Shown here: piece by piece, positions 21,967 through 30,196 of the stretch | Layout: every line of letters starts with the position of its first letter | Numbering within the stretch: the stretch's first letter is position 1 | Assembly (NCBI GenBank): GCA_017883185.1 | Contig: JADGOB010000036.1 | Coordinates: forward strand, 1 to 32,326 | Reading direction: 5' to 3' | Source of the DNA: Acidobacteriota bacterium | GTDB taxonomy: Bacteria > Acidobacteriota > Vicinamibacteria > Vicinamibacterales > Fen-181 | Length of the DNA stretch: 32,326 nt | Program-made: the position numbers and the translations under genes | The notes under the pieces: model-generated | Databases searched by the model: none | The model's input: the letters and a program-made list of their open reading frames with translations, nothing else | What the model was told of the DNA's origin: nothing

Positions 21967-24132
21967 ATGCTCTCAGCCCGCCGTCCCGACCGTTCATTCA
22001 GGCTGCGCGTCGTCCTGATTCTGTCCGCCCTCGCGACCTGTTCTGCACCTGCTGCCCTGGCCCACCCGGCTCAAGAGTCGAGGGCAAAGCCCGCCCGCAC
22101 TCCACCCGTCATCGCGGCCGCCGCCGCGTTGCTGCGCGCGCCAGCCGTGCCGCTCGTCGCCTACGACCCCTACTTCTCCATCTGGTCCCCAGCCGACCGG
22201 CTGACCGACGCGGCCACCGTTCACTGGACCGGCCGCACGCATCCGCTGACGTCGCTGATCCGCGTGGACGGTGAGGCCTTCCGGATCATGGGACCGACAC
22301 CGGCGGACACGGCCGCGCTCATCCAGCGGTCGGTCACGGTCTCGGCCACACACACCAGGTACGAATTCGCCAATCGCCTCGTGCGCGTCACGCTCACCTT
22401 TCTCACACCCTCGCTGCCGTGGGACCTCGACCTGCTGTCGCGGCCGGTCACCTATCTCACATGGACGGTGTCGTCGGCCAACGGCAAGCCACACAAGATC
22501 GAGGTCTATTTCGACTGCGGCGCGGATATCGCGGTCAACACCGCAGACCAGGCCGCAGGCCTCGACTACCCGCAGGTGGCCGGCCTCTCGGTCGCGCGCG
22601 TGGGAACCCCCGACCAACCCGTGCTCGCCCGCCGAGGCGACGATGTGCGGATTGATTGGGGATACGGGTACCTGGCTGCGCCAGCGGGAGAAGGCACGGT
22701 GGTGGTGGGCGGGAACGGCGGACGCCTCCGTCGCAGCTTCATCTCGAACGGGAACGTTCCCGCGCCCGCCGGCCCGATTGCCGCAAGCCCGGTGGCTGAG
22801 TCGCGACTCGCCATGGCCGTCTCGTGGGACCTCGGCCCGGTCGGCGCCACTGCCACCACGCGCTTCTTGATGCTCGCGTACGACGACATCTTCTCGATCC
22901 GATACTTCTCGCACGACCTGCGCGCATACTGGCGGCGCAACGGCGCGACGATCGAGAGCGTGCTGGCGATGGCCGCGCGCGAGCGCGAGGCGCTCGATGC
23001 CCAGGCGACGAAGTTCGACGGGGCGCTGCGGCGCGACCTGGCGCAGTCTGGCGGCGCGAAGTACGCGGCCATTGCCACACTCGCGTACCGGCAGACGCTG
23101 GCGGCCACCAAGTTGGTCGCCGACACCAACGGGCAGCCGCTCCTGTTCCCGAAGGAGAACTTCAGCAACGGGTGCATCGGCACTGTCGACGTGATCTACC
23201 CGATGGCGCCGCAGTTCCTGTTGTTCGGCCCCACGCTCGCCCGGGCCCTCGTCGTGTCGAATCTGGATTACGCCAGCTCCTCGCGCTGGACGTTCCCGTT
23301 TGCGCCGCACGATCTCGGCACCTATCCGCATGCCACCGGGCAGGTGTACGGCGGCGGCGAGAAGACGGAAGAGGACCAGATGCCGGTCGAGGAGACTGGC
23401 AACATGCTCATCCTCGTCACGGCGATCGCCCGGATGGAAGGGAACGCCGATCTGGCTGACCGTTACTGGCCGGTGCTGACGAAGTGGGCGCAGTACCTCG
23501 AGGAGAAAGGCTTCGACCCCGAGAACCAGCTGTGCACCGACGATTTCGCCGGCCACCTTGCCCACAACGTCAACCTGTCGGTGAAGGCGATCGTCGCGCT
23601 CGGCGCGTTCGCGCACCTGTGCGAGCTCCGCGGGGAGAAGGCGCTGGGAGCAGAGTACCGGAAGCTGGCCGAACAATTCGCCGCGCGGTGGACGAAGGAG
23701 GCGGCCGACGGCGATCACTACCGCCTGGCGTTCGATCGCCCCGGTACCTGGAGCCAGAAATACAACCTGGTCTGGGACCGCATCCTCGGCTTGAACCTCT
23801 TCCCACCCTCCGTGGCGCAGAAGGAGATGGCGTTCTATCGTCGGACCCAGGACCGGTATGGCCTGCCGCTCGACAACCGGAGGCTCTACACGAAGTTCGA
23901 CTGGGTGACCTGGACCGCCACGCTGACCGGTTCACGCGCCGACTTCGAGGCGCTGGTGAACCCGCTGTTCGACTTCCTGAACGCCACACCGCACCGCGTG
24001 CCGATGACCGACTGGTACTGGACGCACGATGCGACGAAGGCCGGCTTCCAGGCCCGGTCGGTGGTTGGCGGCGTCTTCCTCCGCATGCTGTACGACGGAC
24101 CGACGTGGAAGAAGTGGGCGGGCAGGAAGTAG
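21967..24132 (+). CDS. Exported glutaminase A/DUF4965-family protein
   Basis: 721 residues. GAGG lies 6 nt before the ATG. A signal peptide (about 1-32, RLRVVLILSALATCSAPAALA) is followed by an N-terminal beta-rich domain (DUF5127-like: 'PAVPLVAYDPYFSIWSPADRL', 'YLTWTVSSANGKPHKIEVYFD'). The C-terminal half is an (alpha/alpha)-barrel of the DUF4965/DUF1793 type, with 'FPKENFSNGCIGTVDVIYP', 'APHDLGTYPHATGQVYGGG', 'MPVEETGNMLIL' and 'MTDWYWTHDATKAGFQARSVVGG'. Some fungal members are called glutaminase A, while the six-hairpin fold and acidic residues fit glycoside hydrolases, so the true substrate is open. It is followed after 277 bp by a GH127 gene on the same strand, which favours a carbohydrate role. 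Confidence 0.88.
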   Translation: MLSARRPDRSFRLRVVLILSALATCSAPAALAHPAQESRAKPARTPPVIAAAAALLRAPAVPLVAYDPYFSIWSPADRLTDAATVHWTGRTHPLTSLIRVDGEAFRIMGPTPADTAALIQRSVTVSATHTRYEFANRLVRVTLTFLTPSLPWDLDLLSRPVTYLTWTVSSANGKPHKIEVYFDCGADIAVNTADQAAGLDYPQVAGLSVARVGTPDQPVLARRGDDVRIDWGYGYLAAPAGEGTVVVGGNGGRLRRSFISNGNVPAPAGPIAASPVAESRLAMAVSWDLGPVGATATTRFLMLAYDDIFSIRYFSHDLRAYWRRNGATIESVLAMAAREREALDAQATKFDGALRRDLAQSGGAKYAAIATLAYRQTLAATKLVADTNGQPLLFPKENFSNGCIGTVDVIYPMAPQFLLFGPTLARALVVSNLDYASSSRWTFPFAPHDLGTYPHATGQVYGGGEKTEEDQMPVEETGNMLILVTAIARMEGNADLADRYWPVLTKWAQYLEEKGFDPENQLCTDDFAGHLAHNVNLSVKAIVALGAFAHLCELRGEKALGAEYRKLAEQFAARWTKEAADGDHYRLAFDRPGTWSQKYNLVWDRILGLNLFPPSVAQKEMAFYRRTQDRYGLPLDNRRLYTKFDWVTWTATLTGSRADFEALVNPLFDFLNATPHRVPMTDWYWTHDATKAGFQARSVVGGVFLRMLYDGPTWKKWAGRK

Positions 24133-24139
24133 TTGTCAG

Positions 24140-24171
24140 CCTGCCCTGAGCGAGCGCAGCGAGTCGAAGGG
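24140..24171. repeat. Dispersed repeat, CCTGCCCTGAGCGAG...GTCGAAGGG type
   Basis: This 32-bp sequence begins 8 bp after the DUF4965 stop codon. Its reverse complement (CCCTTCGACTCG...CTCAGGGCAGG) resembles 1419-1462, where the centre differs. GAGCGAGCGCAGCGAG in its middle is partly self-complementary. It reads as a copy of a dispersed intergenic repeat. Confidence 0.45.
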
Positions 24172-24192
24172 TTGTCGGTTGCCAGCGGTCAG

Positions 24193-24284
24193 AACTGGTT
24201 TCAAAACCCTCAGGCGGGTGGCGGCGGGCGGGGCTGCTCGCCGACAGGACCCGAAGAGCGGAAGATTGGGTTTTGAAACCAGTT
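24193..24284. repeat. Perfect 17-bp inverted repeat with 58-bp spacer
   Basis: AACTGGTTTCAAAACCC (24193-24209) and GGGTTTTGAAACCAGTT (24268-24284) are exact reverse complements. The spacer is GC-rich, whereas the arms are AT-richer than their surroundings. It occupies the gap between the DUF4965 and GH127 genes. Possible roles are a partial terminator or attenuator between the two genes, or a small non-autonomous mobile element. Confidence 0.6.
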
Positions 24285-24409
24285 GTGGTGATCGGTGGCG
24301 CCAGTTGCCACCCGGAGCGTGGCCGCGAGCCGAAAGTCGCGAGCCATCAGCCGCGCTCGTTCCGCCGAAGCGCGGACGCGCGTGGGCGGGAGCCGTTAGG
24401 AGTACAACC

Positions 24410-26809
24410 GTGAAACCGTACATGCTCGTTCTCGTCGGTGCAGTCCTCGTTGCCGGATGCCAGGTGTCCGCACAGGTTGGAACGCCTGCGAGAACCGTCG
24501 TTCCCCAGAAGGCCCGTGCCCTGCCCCTGTCAGACGTGCGCGTCACAGGCGGGCCGCTCAAGCATGCGCAGGACCTCGACGCTCAGTACCTGCTGTCGCT
24601 CGAGCCCAATCGCATGATGGCGTTCCTGCGAAAGAGCGCCGGCCTCGAGCCGAAGGCGCAGGGCTACGGCGGGTGGGACGGCCCGGGCCGACAGCTCACG
24701 GGCCACATCGCGGGCCACTACCTCTCGGGCGTGAGCCTGATGTTCGCGTCCACGGGCGACCCTCGCTTCAAGGAGCGCGCGGACTACCTCGTCGCGGAAC
24801 TCAAGGCCGTGCAGGACAAACAAGGCGACGGCTACATCGGCGCCCAGGCCGACAAGGATGGCGTCGATGGCAAGGTCCGCTTCCAGGACCTGAGCAGGGG
24901 CGTGATCAAGTCGGGCGGGTTCGATCTCAACGGCCTCTGGTCGCCGTGGTACGTGCTGCACAAGATCTACGCCGGGCTTCGCGACGCGTATCGTTACACC
25001 GGCAACCGCACGGCGCTGGATGTGGAGATCAAGTACGCCGCGTGGGCCGAAGGCATCGTCTCGAAGCTCGACGCCGAACAGACGCAGCGGATGCTGGCCA
25101 CCGAGTTCGGCGGCATGAACGAGGTGCTGGCCGATCTCTACGCCGACACGGGCGACAAGCGGTGGCTCGCGCTCTCGGATCGCTTCGACCACAAGGCCAT
25201 CATCGACCCGCTGTCGCGACGCGAGGACATCCTGGCCGGCAAGCACGGCAACACGCAGGTGCCGAAGCTGCTCGGGTCGCTTACGCGCTACATCTACACG
25301 GGAAGCATGCGTGACGGGATCGCGGCGAAGTTCTTCTGGGACCAGGTGGTGCAGCACCACAGCTTCGCAACCGGCGGCCACGGGCGGAACGAGTACTTCG
25401 GCCAGCCGGACAAGCTGAACGACATGATCGAGGGTCGCACCGCCGAGACCTGCAACGTCTACAACCTGATCAAGATGGCGCGCGCGCTCTTCGCGCTCGA
25501 GCCGGACGTGCGCTACGCCGACTTCCACGAACGCGCGCTCTTCAACCACATCCTGGGCTCCATCGACCCGGCCGACGGCGCCACCTGCTACATGGTCCCG
25601 GTGGGCCAGGGCGTCTCGCGCGAATACCAGAACATGACGCAGAGCTTCACGTGCTGCGTCGGCTCCGGGATGGAGAGCCACGCGCTCCACGGCGACGGTG
25701 TGTACTACGAAGCGAGCGGCCGGCTCTGGGTGAACCTGTATGTGCCGTCAACCGCGCAGTGGAAATCGGCCGGCATCACCATCACGGCGGCCGCGACATT
25801 CCCGGACGGCGACACCGCGTCGCTGACGTTCGCCGCCAAGGCGCCGAAAGCGTTCACGCTGGCGCTCCGGCGTCCCTACTGGGCGGGCGACGGGTTCTCG
25901 GTGAAGGTGAACGGTGCGGCGGTCAAGACGCTGCCCGCGGCCGGCAGCTACGTGGAAGTGAACCGCACCTGGAAGACGGGTGATACGGTGGACATCGTCC
26001 TGCCCAAGACGCTTCGCGTCGAGCCGCTTCCCGACAACGCCAATCGCGTCGCGCTGATGTGGGGACCGCTGGTGCTCGCGGGCGATCTCGGCCCGATCCA
26101 GCGGCGCGGCGGGCGTGGTGAGAGCGCGCCGCCATCGACGCCAACCACGGTTCCGTCGTTCATCGCGGCCGGCCAGCCTGTGACCAGCTGGCTGAAGCCG
26201 GTCGCGGGCAAGCCGGGGAGCTTCCGTACGGAAGGTGTGGGCCGCGACCGTGACGTGGACTTCGTTCCCTTCTACGCGCTGCACCGCCGCACCTACGCGG
26301 CCTACTGGGATCTCTACACGCCCGCCGAGTGGGAGGCCCGCGCCGCGACGATCCGGGCCGCGCAGGAGAAGCAGCGCAAGCTCGAGGCGGCGACGGTGGG
26401 CTTCGCCCAGCCGGGGCAGATGCAGGCGGAGCGCGACGCGAACTACCAAGGCGAGAGCGCATCGCCGGCGCAGGTGAACGGCCGCTACGGCCGCCGCGGC
26501 ACCGGCTGGTTCTCGATGGACGTGCCCGTGGATCCGGCGCAGCCGATGATCCTCATCGTGACCTACGCGGGAGACGAACGGGCGAACCGCACGTTCGACA
26601 TCCTGATCGACGGCGCGAAGCTGGTCTCGCAGGCCGTGGACCGGAGGAGCCCCGAGAAGAACGTCGGCTTCTTCCACGTGGAGTACCCACTGCCGGCGGA
26701 TCTCGTGAAAGGCAAGCCAAAGGTGACGGTGCGGTTCCTGGCAACGGGCGGCAACGAACTCGCGGCGGTCTACGGGATCAGGATCGTGCGCGCGAACGCG
26801 GAGCGATAG
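24410..26809 (+). CDS. GH127 (DUF1680) beta-L-arabinofuranosidase-like lipoprotein
   Basis: 799 residues from a GTG at 24410. AGGAG lies 7 nt upstream and the start puts a lipoprotein signal (LVLVGAVLVAGC, lipobox VAGC) at the N-terminus; an ATG at 24422 has no suitable spacing. The (alpha/alpha)6-barrel carries the GH127 signature of a zinc-bound cysteine site: Glu346 and Cys348 in TAETCNVYN, and Cys415-Cys416 in SFTCCVGSGMESH. In the characterised enzyme HypBA1 the equivalent E-x-C and CC residues bind zinc and provide the nucleophilic cysteine. Beta-sandwich domains follow, with a C-terminal segment 'PFYALHRRTYAAYWDLY' and a final strand-rich domain ending 'ATGGNELAAVYGIRIV'. It should release L-arabinofuranose or a related sugar at the cell surface or in the periplasm. 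It ends 4 bp from the convergent ADOP gene. Confidence 0.92.
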   Translation: MKPYMLVLVGAVLVAGCQVSAQVGTPARTVVPQKARALPLSDVRVTGGPLKHAQDLDAQYLLSLEPNRMMAFLRKSAGLEPKAQGYGGWDGPGRQLTGHIAGHYLSGVSLMFASTGDPRFKERADYLVAELKAVQDKQGDGYIGAQADKDGVDGKVRFQDLSRGVIKSGGFDLNGLWSPWYVLHKIYAGLRDAYRYTGNRTALDVEIKYAAWAEGIVSKLDAEQTQRMLATEFGGMNEVLADLYADTGDKRWLALSDRFDHKAIIDPLSRREDILAGKHGNTQVPKLLGSLTRYIYTGSMRDGIAAKFFWDQVVQHHSFATGGHGRNEYFGQPDKLNDMIEGRTAETCNVYNLIKMARALFALEPDVRYADFHERALFNHILGSIDPADGATCYMVPVGQGVSREYQNMTQSFTCCVGSGMESHALHGDGVYYEASGRLWVNLYVPSTAQWKSAGITITAAATFPDGDTASLTFAAKAPKAFTLALRRPYWAGDGFSVKVNGAAVKTLPAAGSYVEVNRTWKTGDTVDIVLPKTLRVEPLPDNANRVALMWGPLVLAGDLGPIQRRGGRGESAPPSTPTTVPSFIAAGQPVTSWLKPVAGKPGSFRTEGVGRDRDVDFVPFYALHRRTYAAYWDLYTPAEWEARAATIRAAQEKQRKLEAATVGFAQPGQMQAERDANYQGESASPAQVNGRYGRRGTGWFSMDVPVDPAQPMILIVTYAGDERANRTFDILIDGAKLVSQAVDRRSPEKNVGFFHVEYPLPADLVKGKPKVTVRFLATGGNELAAVYGIRIVRANAER

Positions 26810-26813
26810 GACA

Positions 26814-29309
26814 TCACTCGTGTCTCAGCGCCCGGATCGGGTCGAGTGTCGCGGCGCGCAGCGCCGGGATCAGGCCGGCTGTCAATCCCACTGCGCCAAG
26901 GCCAGCCAGCGCTGCCAGAAAGACCATCGGGTCCCGCGCACCCAGACCGAAGAGCTGCGACTCCACGAACCGGCCCGCGAGGAGCGCCGCTAGCAAGCCG
27001 ATCGCGAGGCCGGCGGCCAGCAGCAGCCCCACCTCGCGCATCACAAGTCCCAGGACCTCGCCGGGCCGCGCGCCGAGCGCCATGCGCACGCCGATTTCCG
27101 GGGTTCGCCGCAGCACGATGTAGGCGATGACGCCGTAGAGGCCGACGGCGGCGAGCAGCGTGGCGAGCACGCCGAAGGCGGCCGAGAGGATCGCGATCAA
27201 CCGCTCGGTCGTCGTCGCCGCGTCGATGAACGCGCTCATCCGCTGCACATCGAAGACGGGCAGATTCTGATCGAGTTCCCGCACGATCCGGCGCACCCCC
27301 CCCGCGACCTCCGAATCGGACCGTGCCGATCGGATGTAGAACGTCAGGCTCTCCGGGCGTTCGCTCTGCGGATAGGGAAAGAACACGGTCGGCTTGACCT
27401 GCTCGCGGAGGTCCCCGTGCTTGAAGTCCCGGACGATGCCGACGATCTCGTGGTCCGCGACCACCCCGTCGCCCGTGCCCCGCGCGAGATGGCGGCTGAG
27501 CATCGGACGTCCCTGCGAGTACTTGCGGACGAATGCCTCGTTGACGATCGCAACCTTCCGACCGCCCAGGACGTCCTGGTCGTCGAGTTCGCGTCCCTGG
27601 CTGACCGGGATGCGCAGCGCCTTGAAGTAGTCGCTGCCCGCCATGGCCACGGACGCACGCGCATCGTCGGCGTCTTTCGCCTGGTAGCCCTCGATGGTGA
27701 AGTTGCCGCTCCGGTCGGAATTGGTGAGCGGTCCCGGGTTGACCGCCCCCACCGCCTCGACGCCTGGCAGGCTGCGGAGCCGCTGCTGCAACTCACGATA
27801 GAAGTCGTACACGCGGGCGGCCGGGTAGGCCTGGAGCGTCGGGTCGACGGCGAACGTCATCACCTGGGTCGCGCGGAAGCCGGGATCGACCCGCATCAGA
27901 TTCGCGACGCTGCGGCCGAACAGGCCGGCGGCCACGAGCAGCAGCAGCGACAGCGCCACCTGCGCGACGACCAGCGCTCGCCTGAACCGCGCCTGGCCCG
28001 TGCCGGACGCGACGGTGGCAGCCTGGTCCTTGAGGACGTCGGCCACGCGCGGCCGCGTTGACTGCAGCGCGGGTACGAGGCCAAAGAGCAACCCGGTGCC
28101 GACCGACAATGCGAGGTTGAAGAGGATCAGGCGGGTATCAAGGCCGCTGATCAACGCCCCTTCCATGTCCGGCCCCATCACCGACAGCAGGCCATCGATC
28201 GTCCAGGTCGCGAGCAGCAGGCCAACGAAGCCGCCGGCCAGGGCGAGCAGGACGCTCTCGACGAGCAACTGGCGCACGAGGTCCCGGCGTTTCGCGCCGA
28301 GCGCCAGGCGAACCGCGATCTCCTTCTGCCGGCTGGCTGCCCGGGCGGTCACCAGGCCGGCCACGTTCGCGCAGGCGATGAGCAGCACGAGGCCGACCAT
28401 CCCCATCAACGCGACCAGCGCGCTCTCGAAATCACGCTTCAATTCGTTCACGCCCTGGGCGGCGGGCAGAAGATCGAGACGGATCCCGGCGAGCATCTTC
28501 CCCAAGCGGCTCTCCCGTGGCCGCTTCAGCTCACGCAGCAGTTCGTCGAGAAGGCCGCTGAACAGACCGCTCGTCTTCGCCCGGGCCTGATCGGCCGACA
28601 CGGCCGGCTTCAGCCGGCCCAACACGGTCAACCACGACGTCCGCCGGTCGTCGAGGGCAAACCAGGTCGGCGTGACCTCGCGTTTCATCGCGATTGGCAC
28701 AAACAGGTCGGGTACGTTGCCGACGATCATCCCGCGGAATGTGGGAGGCACGACGCCGATGACCACCATCGGATGAGCATTCACCAGGATCTTCCGGCCC
28801 ACGATGTCTGGACTCGCGCCAAACCGCTTCTTCCAATAGGCGGCGCTGAGCATCACGACGGGGCTTGCGCCCGGAGCCGTATCGTCCGAGGGAGCGATCG
28901 CGCGTCCGAGCGTTGGCTGGACGCCGAGCACCGGGAACAGGTTCCCGGATACGAGTTCCGCCCGGGCACGTTCGCTGGTGCCACCGTCCGACACGCTCAC
29001 CGGGGCGGACGCCCGGGCGATCACGCCGTCGAAGACCTCGGTCCGATCCCGCAGATCCTTGTAGAGCGGGTACGAGAAGACCGATTCGTTGTTGTCGGAG
29101 TGCGCCCAGCCGGGGAACCCGTCGGACACGTGGAAGACGACGAGCCGATGTGGGTCGGCGACGCGCAGGCTGCGGACGAGCACCTGGTCGAGAAGGGAGA
29201 AGATGGCGGTGTTCGCACCGATGCCGAGCGAGAGCGAGAGCACCGCGATTCCCGCGAACATCGGGGCGCGCTGCAGAGTCCGCACCGCGAACCGGATATC
29301 GTTCCACAT
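26814..29309 (-). CDS. ADOP-type orphan ABC transporter permease (MacB/FtsX family)
   Basis: 831 residues from the ATG at 29309, with GAGG 8 nt upstream. The N-terminus 'MWNDIRFAVRTLQRAP' followed by 'VLSLSLGIGANTAIFSLLDQV' is the hallmark of the acidobacterial duplicated orphan permease group. The layout is a helix, a large periplasmic MacB-like domain, three helices (FtsX, about 'LVALMGMVGLVLLIACANVAGL' onwards), then a second copy: helix 'ALVVAQVALSLLLLVAAGLFG', a second periplasmic domain ('VDPTLQAYPAARVYDFYRELQQ') and a final FtsX block ('PEIGVRMALGARPGEVLGLVMREVG'). No ATPase gene is adjacent, so the partner ATPase, if any, is elsewhere. MacB-like permeases couple ATP use in the cytoplasm to movements in the periplasm; the cargo is unknown. 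Confidence 0.92.
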   Translation of the reverse strand: MWNDIRFAVRTLQRAPMFAGIAVLSLSLGIGANTAIFSLLDQVLVRSLRVADPHRLVVFHVSDGFPGWAHSDNNESVFSYPLYKDLRDRTEVFDGVIARASAPVSVSDGGTSERARAELVSGNLFPVLGVQPTLGRAIAPSDDTAPGASPVVMLSAAYWKKRFGASPDIVGRKILVNAHPMVVIGVVPPTFRGMIVGNVPDLFVPIAMKREVTPTWFALDDRRTSWLTVLGRLKPAVSADQARAKTSGLFSGLLDELLRELKRPRESRLGKMLAGIRLDLLPAAQGVNELKRDFESALVALMGMVGLVLLIACANVAGLVTARAASRQKEIAVRLALGAKRRDLVRQLLVESVLLALAGGFVGLLLATWTIDGLLSVMGPDMEGALISGLDTRLILFNLALSVGTGLLFGLVPALQSTRPRVADVLKDQAATVASGTGQARFRRALVVAQVALSLLLLVAAGLFGRSVANLMRVDPGFRATQVMTFAVDPTLQAYPAARVYDFYRELQQRLRSLPGVEAVGAVNPGPLTNSDRSGNFTIEGYQAKDADDARASVAMAGSDYFKALRIPVSQGRELDDQDVLGGRKVAIVNEAFVRKYSQGRPMLSRHLARGTGDGVVADHEIVGIVRDFKHGDLREQVKPTVFFPYPQSERPESLTFYIRSARSDSEVAGGVRRIVRELDQNLPVFDVQRMSAFIDAATTTERLIAILSAAFGVLATLLAAVGLYGVIAYIVLRRTPEIGVRMALGARPGEVLGLVMREVGLLLAAGLAIGLLAALLAGRFVESQLFGLGARDPMVFLAALAGLGAVGLTAGLIPALRAATLDPIRALRHE

Positions 29310-29689
29310 GTGGAGTACCTCATTCCGGCATATCCCAGCCGAGCCGGAGCCAAACACGATCTCTTTTCCCCGACGTCGAAGACTTCACGCATGAGGGACT
29401 ATCAGCCTGAAGCGAGAACCGTGCCGCCTGGACATCTTCCAGGGCTGATCGTGACGGTCGAAGCAGGTTTCTGCAGGTCCCCCGGAATCTGCGATAGGCG
29501 TCAGGCGTTATTCGGGGGCTGAAACCCCTGGCGCCTCCACCTCGAGCGTTGGTGCTGATGGCTGTCCGGGCGCGGCACACTGCGTCCCGAAAGCGAACAG
29601 CGGCAAGAAAAGGTGGTCGGCCCCCTAATCACCCCTTTTTCCCGGACGGGCATCTGCCGATAACACGGGTGTCCCCGGAACGAACAGGT
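29310..29689. other. 380-bp divergent intergenic region
   Basis: This region separates the ADOP gene (-) from the short unknown gene (+) and holds no convincing gene. GGGG-ctgaaa-CCCC (around 29513-29526) can form a small stem. AAAAGGTGGT (29608-29617) can pair, with a 2-nt bulge, with ATCACCCCTTTT (29628-29639), followed by one more T. The second looks like a weak attenuator or terminator 50 bp before the ATG at 29690. No known riboswitch motif was recognised. Confidence 0.4.
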
Positions 29690-30160
29690 ATGTACGATCT
29701 CAGAGTTCCCACGGTTCAGCTCGAGGCGGAGGCCCGCTTCGTGGACGGCACGATCCTCGAAGGCACCATCTACATGCCCACGGTGTCCGCCGTGCGGGCG
29801 GGCCCGATGCTGCTGCAGGAATGGATCAACGGCCCGCCGCTGTTCTTCCCGCTCCGGCTGCACCAGGCGCCCTCGGCGATTCTCGTCAACAAGCGACAGG
29901 TGCTGTCCCTGTGCGTGCCCACAGCGCGACGCGAGGACGAGCCGTCATGGGAATCGGCGTCGGTGGTCCTCCGCGTGCTCATCGAAACGGGAAACGAGCG
30001 CCTCGAGGGCGAGGTCGTGATTGACATGCCGCAGGACCAGCGCCGGCTAGCCGATTACCTGAATCGCCCGGAGGCGTTTCTGCTGCTGCAGTCAGGCGAG
30101 CGGCAATACCTGATTCAGAAGGACCGCATCTCGAGGGTGTCCGAGGTCCTCGAGACATAG
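29690..30160 (+). CDS. Short cytoplasmic protein of unknown function
   Basis: 156 residues from the ATG at 29690; in-frame sequence upstream to 29549 is arginine-rich and does not look coding. The ribosome binding site is weak (ACAGG just before the ATG). There is no signal peptide or membrane segment. The protein looks beta-rich, with two similar halves: 'VQLEAEARFVDGTILEGTIYMP' then 'FFPLRLHQAPSAILVNKRQVLSL', and 'VVLRVLIETGNERLEGEVVIDMP' then 'AFLLLQSGERQYLIQKDRISRVSEV'. Each half has a strand pair followed by an FxxL...(V/Q)(N/K)K segment, suggesting an internal duplication. I cannot name the family with confidence. It converges on the decarboxylase gene, with a 36-bp gap. Confidence 0.78.
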   Translation: MYDLRVPTVQLEAEARFVDGTILEGTIYMPTVSAVRAGPMLLQEWINGPPLFFPLRLHQAPSAILVNKRQVLSLCVPTARREDEPSWESASVVLRVLIETGNERLEGEVVIDMPQDQRRLADYLNRPEAFLLLQSGERQYLIQKDRISRVSEVLET

Positions 30161-30196
30161 CGTGGAAGGGGACTGCCCGAGGACGAGACTCCGGTC

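Noticed and set aside
24029-24409. N-terminal extension of the GH127 protein back into the DUF4965 gene
   Set aside because: It translates the dispersed repeats; the GTG at 24410 has AGGAG at 7 nt and starts a lipoprotein signal.
29549-29689. Longer start for the 156-residue unknown protein
   Set aside because: The added residues are basic and low-complexity and cross the possible hairpin at 29608-29640.
29310-29689. Riboswitch in the divergent region
   Set aside because: Small stems exist but none matches a riboswitch core that I recognise.
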